This document shows positions 1 to 4,315 of a stretch of DNA of 5,253 bases, piece by piece. Below the pieces are notes generated by a model. The model worked only from the letters and a program-made list of their open reading frames with translations. It made no database searches and had not been told where the DNA came from. Position 1 is the stretch's first letter. Each line of letters begins with the position of its first letter. Origin of the DNA: Candidatus Methylomirabilota bacterium (lineage in GTDB: Bacteria > Methylomirabilota > Methylomirabilia > Methylomirabilales > Methylomirabilaceae); contig JACQEV010000266.1 of the NCBI GenBank assembly GCA_016200385.1, positions 1 through 5,253 of the forward strand. The letters are read 5' to 3'. Position numbers and translations under genes: made by a program.

Positions 1-489
1 CCCGATCCGCAGCGTCTCCCGCATCTTGAATCGGCGAAGGGCTGCCCACGCCCGCTCCTGCGTCTTCACCCGAGCGACCAGCCCGTTCAGATCTTCCACC
101 AGCTCCTCCTTGGACCTGGTCTGGCGCAGGAGGCCCGGTTGAAGGAGCCAGTGAAAATCCTGTGGAAAGCGGATCAGGATGTCGGAAAGATGCTGCGAGC
201 TTCCAAAGAGGGTGAGCGCAAGATCGAGAGACTTCGGGCTATCCCGAAAGAGCGAGAACAGGAATCCACGGTCGAGGACGGCCTCGGCGTACCGCTCCAG
301 GTTGTTGAGGGCCATGTCCGGGTCCGGAAGGTTCGCGAGACGATCCATCAGAAGTGGAAGGATCAGTTGGAACAAGGACAGATGTGAGGGCCCGGCTAAA
401 CGCTCGAGATTCCGACGGGCCTGCTCTGGATCCCGGCAGCCAGCAGCGGCCAGCCGCTCGATCGAAGGTGGGAACTCTTCGTTCTGCAT
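1..489 (-). CDS. glnE: Glutamine synthetase adenylyltransferase / adenylyl-removing enzyme, N-terminal fragment
   Basis: This is the first 163 codons of a reading frame that is open to the window edge, so the rest of the gene (about 950 residues in E. coli) lies outside. GlnE attaches AMP to, and removes it from, a tyrosine of glutamine synthetase in response to PII/glutamine signals, in the cytoplasm. The fragment covers the start of the N-terminal adenylyl-removing half. Recognisable segments are DPDMALNNLERY (residues 56-67), LFGSSQHLSDILIRFP (94-109), aligning with the E. coli 'LTFSDFVQDSVIAHP' segment, and ALRRFKMRETLRIG (150-163), matching the E. coli LRLFRRRIMVRIA stretch. The catalytic nucleotidyltransferase motif would be further downstream. 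The ATG at 489 is chosen because the homology starts soon after it; an in-frame GTG lies directly upstream (492-490) and another at 510-508, so the start is uncertain. A GGGGAG lies 19 bases upstream of the ATG, rather far for a ribosome site. Its target, GlnA, is encoded at the other end of the window. Confidence 0.9.
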   Translation of the reverse strand, partial: MQNEEFPPSIERLAAAGCRDPEQARRNLERLAGPSHLSLFQLILPLLMDRLANLPDPDMALNNLERYAEAVLDRGFLFSLFRDSPKSLDLALTLFGSSQHLSDILIRFPQDFHWLLQPGLLRQTRSKEELVEDLNGLVARVKTQERAWAALRRFKMRETLRIG

Positions 490-523
490 CACATGATTGT
501 GGTAGCACACTCCCCATGTGATG
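487..523 (-). promoter_or_regulatory. Inverted repeat covering the glnE start codon
   Basis: The 9-bp arms 487-495 and 515-523 are perfectly complementary (CATCACATG / CATGTGATG), with a nested 4-bp stem (498-501 with 506-509, loop of 4). In glnE mRNA the 3' arm includes the AUG, and the purine-rich GGGGAG lies at the base of the loop. It could be an RNA hairpin limiting translation initiation or a palindromic protein-binding site. A 9-bp arm with a loop under 50 bases is expected about once by chance in a window this size, so only its position makes it notable. Confidence 0.35.
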
Positions 524-550
524 TAAAGTTCTAACGGCTTCGCTTGGCCG

Positions 551-591
551 AAAAAACAGCGAGCGGGAACGTCGATGCCGTCCCCGCTCGC
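551..591 (-). terminator. Rho-independent terminator after the small lipoprotein gene
   Basis: In the minus-strand RNA the arms 591-579 and 571-559 form a 13-bp GC-rich stem with one G-U pair and a 7-base loop. It is followed by TG and six T residues (556-551). It lies 52 bases past the lipoprotein stop and ahead of glnE. It should end transcription of the envelope genes and implies that glnE is started separately or by read-through. Confidence 0.85.
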
Positions 592-643
592 ATGCGATCA
601 AGTGGTCTTCCCAGGAGGTCGGTTTGCGTCACCGTTGCGTCCG

Positions 644-853
644 CTACCGAGGGACCAACACAGGTGGCGGGGGCCGCTGCGGGTCGGTTGGTCCCACATA
701 GCTATAAGGAGGCGACGGAGCGGTCGGAGCCGTTTGCACTGGATATGCCGGGGGCGGAGGCGGCACCGCCTCCTGCACGGGGACTACATAACAACCCGCT
801 GACCCCAGAATGATGGCGACCAGCGCGCCCCAAAGGTTCAACCTCTGCATCAT
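644..853 (-). CDS. Small proline-rich lipoprotein, function unknown
   Basis: A 69-residue protein with a lipoprotein signal: MMQR, then a hydrophobic stretch (about residues 5-19), then SAGC with Cys21 as the likely lipidation site. The -3 residue is Ser rather than the usual Leu/Val, so the lipobox is slightly off consensus. The mature part is only about 49 residues and low in complexity, with a VPPPPPAYP run at 32-40 and RPPPP near the C-terminus, which suggests an extended, unstructured tether on a membrane surface. The start is the ATG at 853, placed five bases after a near-perfect AAGGGAGG ribosome site. An in-frame GTG at 859 overlaps that site and a second ATG follows at 850. The gene begins 59 bp after the LPP20-like gene with no terminator between, so the two are probably co-transcribed. 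I do not recognise a named family. Confidence 0.75.
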   Translation of the reverse strand: MMQRLNLWGALVAIILGSAGCYVVPVQEAVPPPPPAYPVQTAPTAPSPPYSYVGPTDPQRPPPPVLVPR

Positions 854-912
854 GCTCACCTCCCTTCGTGATGCGCGATCACAACCACACTCAGACGTCC
901 GTCAGGCGACGC

Positions 913-1473
913 TCATTGATCACGGGGCGTCCACGTCCCGATTCGGTACCGGTCGATCCATTCCTGTAGCGGAATGGCCTTCGGGCCGCGGACGGTGTGC
1001 CGGGCCACGAATTCCTGGTGCCCGAGACCCGCCCTCTCTGCCTCCTGGCTTTCGGCTGCTCGCCTTCCTCGCATGATTTCACTTATCGTTGCCGCCAGCT
1101 CCCGGCTAATCGGAATCTCTAGCTCCACCTGCACCGACCCGTCCGGCATGAGGTCGCTTCGAGCGATCCGGCCGCCACGGAGGAATACCGAATGTCGCTC
1201 CTGACCTGAGACAGCCTGTGGCATTGCCTCCGACAGCAAACTGGCCGCTGCTCCGTACGCATTGGTGATGGCCGCCCGCTCAGCAAGAAGGCGGGCCTGT
1301 GCCTGGTGTTGGACCTGTCCGGGGGGCCGCCCGACTCCGATTACAGTTAACACGCCAGCCGTCTCGTCTACACGATAGGGCGGGCCGGGCGATGCAGATG
1401 CGAGTGTCCCTGATGAGACCAGAGCAATGATGACGATCCTCAAAGTCCGTGAAAGGTTGATGGATGTCTTCAT
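913..1473 (-). CDS. Exported LPP20-like protein
   Basis: A 186-residue protein with a Sec signal peptide: positive N-terminus, hydrophobic LRIVIIALVSSGTLA, and a likely signal peptidase I site after ASA at residue 27. There is no lipobox Cys. The mature protein has the layout seen in the LPP20 family of envelope proteins: a short strand (VLTVIGVGR, 41-49), a long alanine-rich helix (AQARLLAERAAITNAYGAAASLL, about 58-80), then strands ending in DGSVQVELEIPIS (111-123). The C-terminal 60 residues are charged and I cannot assign them. LPP20 is named for a Helicobacter pylori surface lipoprotein, and the biochemical role of the family is largely unknown. The ATG at 1473 is chosen for the signal peptide; a GAGAGG lies 13 bases upstream, longer than ideal spacing. 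Family assignment is by pattern resemblance. Confidence 0.7.
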   Translation of the reverse strand: MKTSINLSRTLRIVIIALVSSGTLASASPGPPYRVDETAGVLTVIGVGRPPGQVQHQAQARLLAERAAITNAYGAAASLLSEAMPQAVSGQERHSVFLRGGRIARSDLMPDGSVQVELEIPISRELAATISEIMRGRRAAESQEAERAGLGHQEFVARHTVRGPKAIPLQEWIDRYRIGTWTPRDQ

Positions 1474-1523
1474 TGGCTTACGCCGACCTCTCGTTCGATC
1501 GCTGAAACAAGCCGCACCGTTTT

Positions 1524-1560
1524 CCCCCTCTCCCCGTGAGAAGAGGGCCGGCGTCCGGGG
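1524..1560. repeat. Degenerate REP-type palindromic repeat
   Basis: CCCTCT at 1526-1531 pairs with AGAGGG at 1542-1547, followed by a GCCGGCGTCCGGGG tail. The pattern CCCTCTCCC...GAGAGGG-CCGG-G-TG-GGGG is a widespread dispersed intergenic palindrome in many GC-rich bacterial genomes. It commonly gives rise to spurious 'PSPREKRAGVRG' translations, as it does here on the plus strand. This copy has mismatches in the inner stem, so it looks old. It lies in the 288-bp spacer between the protease and the LPP20-like gene. Confidence 0.5.
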
Positions 1561-1569
1561 ATCAGGGAC

Positions 1570-1605
1570 ACGACAGGCATACCTTCGTTCATCGGTATCT
1601 GTCGT
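1570..1605. repeat. Bulged hairpin in the spacer
   Basis: ACGACAG (1570-1576) pairs with CTGTCGT (1599-1605) and ATACC (1579-1583) with GGTAT (1594-1598). This leaves a two-base bulge (GC) and a 10-base loop, 12 bp in all. There is no T tract on either side, so it is not a classical terminator. The rest of the 1474-1761 spacer shows only a small CCAC/GTGG hairpin near 1630 and no promoter I can support. Confidence 0.3.
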
Positions 1606-1761
1606 AGAGCGGGAGTGTTTCTTCCACGAAAAGTGGCAATTCGGAACGGGAGAACGGAGCAGCTTGGGCAGATAGCGAAAAGCGTAGGAAGCGCTCAGGC
1701 GGTGTGGGAAAATTTGCTGCGTGAGCCTTAGTTGTGGGGCACACCCAGATGTGGAAATGAT

Positions 1762-3411
1762 CTACTGGGAGACCGAGGAGCCGACCGGCGAGTCAAGGGC
1801 GGCGCCACGCTCCACGGGAAGAAGCGCCCTCGCCGTGCTGAGCAGCTTGTCCACCTCCGGGCCCTGTGCTACCAGAAGCGTTCGCCAGGCGAGATCTAGA
1901 AGGGGGTCCTTACTGGGATCGACTGTGTCACGCCTGCCAATAACCACTGAAGGATCGCCATCATCATCGGCGATCTTCCGTTGCCGCTCCTGGTTGACCA
2001 GGGATCGCTGGCGTTTCTTGCCTTGCGCTGACTCCTGGCCATTCGATTTGGCCGAAGACCTTTCCTCTGCCTGGTCGCGGACCACCAGATCAGGATGTAT
2101 CCCCTCTCCGTCGATGGATCGGCGAAGCGGGGTGAAATACTTGGCCGTGGTCAGACGCAACGCCGAGCCATCACTCAGGGGAATGATCGTCTGGACCGAC
2201 CCTTTGCCGTAGGTCTTCCTTCCGACGATGAGCGCCCGCTTCAGGTCCTGAAGGGCCCCTGCGACGATTTCTGAGGCGCTCGCCGAGCCGCCGTCAACCA
2301 GGACAACCACCGGGACCTTGAGCAGCGGGCCGGAGTGGGTCGTCTTGAATTCCGCCGACTGGTTCTTTGCCCTCGCTACGGTCGAGACAATCGGCTGGCC
2401 TGTGTTGAGGAACAACTCAGCGACTCTGATCGACTCGTTGAACAGGCCGCCATGATTCCCGCGGAGGTCCAGAATGAGGCCCTGCATGCGCTTGCCGCTC
2501 AGACCCTTGACCGCCTGCTGAACATCCCGACCCGATTGTTCGGAAAAGCCGTTGATCTTGACATAGGCGACGGCGTGTTCCAGTTCAATCGACTTGATCG
2601 GCTTGAGCGCGATGATCTCCCTGGTGAGAGCGACCTGGAATGGCCCGGGGGAATCCTGTCGCAGGATGGTCAGCGTCACGTTGCTCCCCGCAGCCCCCCG
2701 CAGGCGCTTGACAGCTTCCATCAAGGTCATCTCTTGCACAGGAGCGCCATCGATCTTCGCGAGTCTATCGCCGGGCTGCAGGCCGGCACGGTCGGCTGGC
2801 GTTCCCGCGATCGGCGTGACAACCGTGAGTTGCCGGTCTTTCACAGCAACCTGGATCCCCACCCCGCCGAAGTTTCCCTGGGTCTCCAGTTGCATCTCTC
2901 TGTACATCTCTGGCGGCATGAACGAGCTATGAGGATCGAGCTGGGCCAGCATCCCATCGATTGCGCCATAGGCGAGTTCTTGCGCGGGGACGTTCGGTGC
3001 ATTCTTCCGGATGAAGCGATAGGCGACGGCCAATCTCTCGCGATTTATCTTCTCGTCCCTGGTGAGTGGTAGAACGACCGACTCGTTCCCGGCCTGCATC
3101 GTGACAGTATCCCCCTGGCGTTCCGCGGTAATCCGTTCTCCTCCAGCAGCGGAACTCATCCCTTCAATGGCGCCAACAGCCAGCCGAACCGGATCAATCG
3201 CAAGGACGTAGTTATTCAACACTTGCCCCATGACCTCTTGATCCAACTGGAGCTCGCGCTCTCTTTCCTCACCTGTTTGGCCTTGCTCATTGAGCTCGAG
3301 CTGAAACCCGACCAGTCGGCCCCCTTCTGCCGGCCGAGGGCTTATCGGCGTGCCGCTCAACAGCAGCAGGAAAAGGAAGAGGCTAGTGAGAATGCGGATT
3401 CGGCGCAGCAT
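1762..3411 (-). CDS. Carboxy-terminal processing protease (S41 family, PDZ domain)
   Basis: A 549-residue periplasmic serine protease of the CtpA/Prc/CtpB type, which trims or degrades exported proteins from their C-termini. Order of parts: signal peptide (1 to about 30, LFLFLLLL core); an N-terminal helical segment (about 55-118) that weakly repeats in the next one; the family helical segment ending AIDGMLAQLDPHSSFMPPE (150-168); PDZ domain (about 177-262, with FGGVGI and GLQPGDRLAKIDG); S41 core (about 270-445). The Ser-Lys dyad is visible: Ser378 in GGSASASE and Lys403 in YGKG, 25 residues apart as in Prc and CtpB. A charged linker (446-485) and a DPLLDLAWRTLL helix end the protein. The start at 3411 is preferred because GAGGTG precedes it by six bases; in-frame GTG/ATG codons at 3447, 3444 and 3438 would add up to 12 residues but lack a ribosome site. 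It begins 92 bp after the glycine-zipper gene. Substrate unknown. Confidence 0.95.
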   Translation of the reverse strand: MLRRIRILTSLFLFLLLLSGTPISPRPAEGGRLVGFQLELNEQGQTGEERERELQLDQEVMGQVLNNYVLAIDPVRLAVGAIEGMSSAAGGERITAERQGDTVTMQAGNESVVLPLTRDEKINRERLAVAYRFIRKNAPNVPAQELAYGAIDGMLAQLDPHSSFMPPEMYREMQLETQGNFGGVGIQVAVKDRQLTVVTPIAGTPADRAGLQPGDRLAKIDGAPVQEMTLMEAVKRLRGAAGSNVTLTILRQDSPGPFQVALTREIIALKPIKSIELEHAVAYVKINGFSEQSGRDVQQAVKGLSGKRMQGLILDLRGNHGGLFNESIRVAELFLNTGQPIVSTVARAKNQSAEFKTTHSGPLLKVPVVVLVDGGSASASEIVAGALQDLKRALIVGRKTYGKGSVQTIIPLSDGSALRLTTAKYFTPLRRSIDGEGIHPDLVVRDQAEERSSAKSNGQESAQGKKRQRSLVNQERQRKIADDDGDPSVVIGRRDTVDPSKDPLLDLAWRTLLVAQGPEVDKLLSTARALLPVERGAALDSPVGSSVSQ

Positions 3412-3503
3412 TGAACACCTCGCGGCCCCAAGAGCCATAAGCATCACTCTATCCTATTGAGGCGGACCCGCCACTGGACGCTACTTCATCAGGGAAGCGC
3501 GGG

Positions 3504-3926
3504 CTACCTGACCACATACCCGCGCGCTGTCATGCACGCCGAGTAGGCCCTGTCGTACCCATCCTTGTTTTTGGTGTACCCGATGCCGCCGCCGACCGCG
3601 GCCCCGCCGATCCCGCCGGTAGCGGCCCCGATGGCTGCACCCGTCCCGGCGCTGCCCGTTGCGGCCCCGATGGCTGCACCCGCCGCCGCGCCACCTAGCG
3701 CGCCAATGATAGCCCCGAGCCCTGCACCCTTGGCGGTCTCCGTGCCAGGGTCAAACCCGCTCTGCTGCTTGCCCCATTCCTGGCACTCGAACTGATCACG
3801 GTTAAACTGCTCCACGGTTTGCCCCTGCTTAGGATAGGCGTACACGCCAGGCTGCTGCGTGGTTGCGCAGCCTGTGACCGCAATTCCGAACACCGTCACG
3901 ACCAACCAAGTAACCACCCGTCTCAT
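3504..3926 (-). CDS. Glycine-zipper lipoprotein
   Basis: A 140-residue protein with a lipoprotein signal peptide: MRRVVTW, hydrophobic core, lipobox VTGC with Cys20. A polar segment (residues 30-60) carries YPKQGQTVEQ, FECQEWGKQQ and GFDP, typical of envelope proteins of this class. Residues 66-117 are a long Gly/Ala stretch with many GxxxG steps (AGLGAIIGALGGAAAG onward), expected to pack as helical hairpins in or on a membrane. The C-terminus, YDRAYSACMTARGYVV (124-139), is the usual ending of this family. The role of such proteins is not well defined; envelope integrity is a common suggestion. The ATG at 3926 is chosen because AAAGGAG lies seven bases upstream and the signal peptide begins there. 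The frame stays open to 4214 but that extension has no signal or homology. An exact 22-bp repeat lies within the zipper. Confidence 0.85.
   Translation of the reverse strand: MRRVVTWLVVTVFGIAVTGCATTQQPGVYAYPKQGQTVEQFNRDQFECQEWGKQQSGFDPGTETAKGAGLGAIIGALGGAAAGAAIGAATGSAGTGAAIGAATGGIGGAAVGGGIGYTKNKDGYDRAYSACMTARGYVVR
3622..3682 (-). repeat. In-frame direct repeat inside the glycine zipper
   Basis: Two identical 22-bp copies at 3622-3643 and 3661-3682 lie 39 bp apart, exactly 13 codons, and encode the repeated GAAIGAATG (residues 83-91 and 96-104). A third, diverged copy at 3712-3729 (15 of 18 bases) is also in frame. This suggests the zipper grew by tandem duplication of a short coding unit. 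Confidence 0.8.
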
Positions 3927-4085
3927 TTTCTCTCTCCTTTCTCCCCTGTCGGCGTCATGCGCGATGTCAGGATAGTACAATTCGTGGGAGTTTACCACGG
4001 CGGCCCCACACCTCGCAAATGGTATCCGTGCCAGCGACCTCAAGAACCCTGGATGTAGACGCGGGACTCTTCCGGATAGTCCATT

Positions 4086-4114
4086 TTTATAGTGCTCGAC
4101 GGGATGCCGCTCAT
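4086..4114 (-). promoter_or_regulatory. Weak candidate promoter for the glycine-zipper gene
   Basis: A TATAAA (4091-4086, five of six bases of a sigma-70 -10 box) lies just past the glnA terminator, with ATGAGC (4114-4109) 17 bases upstream as a poor -35 box. A promoter is expected somewhere between the terminator and 3926. This is the best -10 match I see, but it would leave a leader of roughly 150 bases. The remaining 3927-4085 stretch shows only small hairpins. Confidence 0.2.
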
Positions 4115-4124
4115 CGAGCTTCGG

Positions 4125-4163
4125 AAAAGCAAAACGGCCCCGGATGAACATCCGGAGCCGTTT
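4125..4163 (-). terminator. Rho-independent terminator of glnA
   Basis: In minus-strand RNA the arms 4163-4150 and 4145-4132 form a 14-bp stem (one G-U pair) around a GTTC tetraloop. The stem ends in a T-rich arm, then GC and four T residues (4128-4125). It lies in the right direction to end glnA transcription. Unusually, 148 bases separate it from the glnA stop, most of them taken up by the inverted-repeat segment described next. Confidence 0.85.
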
Positions 4164-4183
4164 GCGGCTTGCGCTGATAGAGA

Positions 4184-4315
4184 CTAGTACTTGATTGCGA
4201 AAGTTAGCGCACATACATTGTCATACCCGTGAAAGCGGAAATCCAGCAAAATCAATCGATTCCCGCTTAAGGACTGCGGGAAGGACGTACGTGTATTATG
4301 GCAATCAAGTACTAG
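4184..4315. mobile_element. Putative MITE-like element with perfect terminal inverted repeats at the glnA stop
   Basis: CTAGTACTTGATTGC at 4184-4198 and its exact reverse complement at 4301-4315 bound a 132-bp segment with no coding capacity. A perfect 15-bp pair at this distance is very unlikely by chance. The outer four bases of each arm are CTAG, a palindrome. One reading is a four-base target duplication CTAG with 11-bp terminal repeats (TACTTGATTGC) and a 124-bp element at 4188-4311; CTAG-like targets are known for IS5-family elements. The glnA stop TAG (minus 4314-4312) is inside the right CTAG. No transposase is present, so any movement would have been in trans. The alternative is a long-range RNA stem in the glnA 3' untranslated region. 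Confidence 0.5.
4220..4286. repeat. Degenerate two-hairpin REP-like palindrome
   Basis: The segment begins GTCATACCCGTGAAAGCGG and ends TTCCCGCTTAAGGACTGCGG (4260-4279) plus GAAGGAC. It resembles the dispersed palindrome of the form GTCATTCCCGCGAAAGCGGGAATCC...GATTCCCGC...GCGGGAATGAC found in many bacteria and similar to neisserial dRS3. The second hairpin is intact (4260-4266 with 4276-4282, 9-base loop); the first has mismatches. GCGGAAATC (4235-4243) also nearly pairs with GATTCCCGC (4258-4266), giving an alternative central stem. It sits wholly inside the inverted-repeat segment. Confidence 0.6.

Noticed and set aside
139..496. Two overlapping plus-strand open frames
   Set aside because: Both are antisense to glnE, whose frame is open to the window edge and matches conserved GlnE segments.
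491..530. TTTACA with a TACCAC 17 bases downstream as a glnE promoter
   Set aside because: The -10 match is only three of six and transcription would begin at or inside the start codon.
1427..1675. Plus-strand 82-codon frame containing a SPSPREKRAGVRG string
   Set aside because: That string is the usual spurious translation of the dispersed palindrome at 1524-1560, and the frame begins antisense to the LPP20-like gene.
2335..3072. A 245-codon open frame on the plus strand
   Set aside because: It is antisense to the protease gene, whose catalytic motifs and PDZ domain are unmistakable; its translation shows no recognisable domain. GC-rich coding DNA commonly leaves such frames open.
4014..4033. 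TGGCACGG ... TTTGC on the minus strand, resembling a sigma-54 promoter near a nitrogen gene
   Set aside because: The GG-to-GC distance is 16 bases instead of the required 12, so it cannot be a standard -24/-12 site.
4064..4088. Plus-strand hairpin GGACT/AGTCC followed by A and five T residues
   Set aside because: The stem is only 5 bp with a 9-base loop and no plus-strand gene precedes it.
4094..4119. GCTCGA/TCGAGC inverted repeat with an inner CGG/CCG pair
   Set aside because: Short, with an asymmetric 4-base bulge and no T tract; it probably has no terminator function.
3927..4214. In-frame 96-codon upstream extension of the glycine-zipper gene
   Set aside because: The lipoprotein signal and a good ribosome site both place the start at 3926; the extension crosses the glnA terminator.
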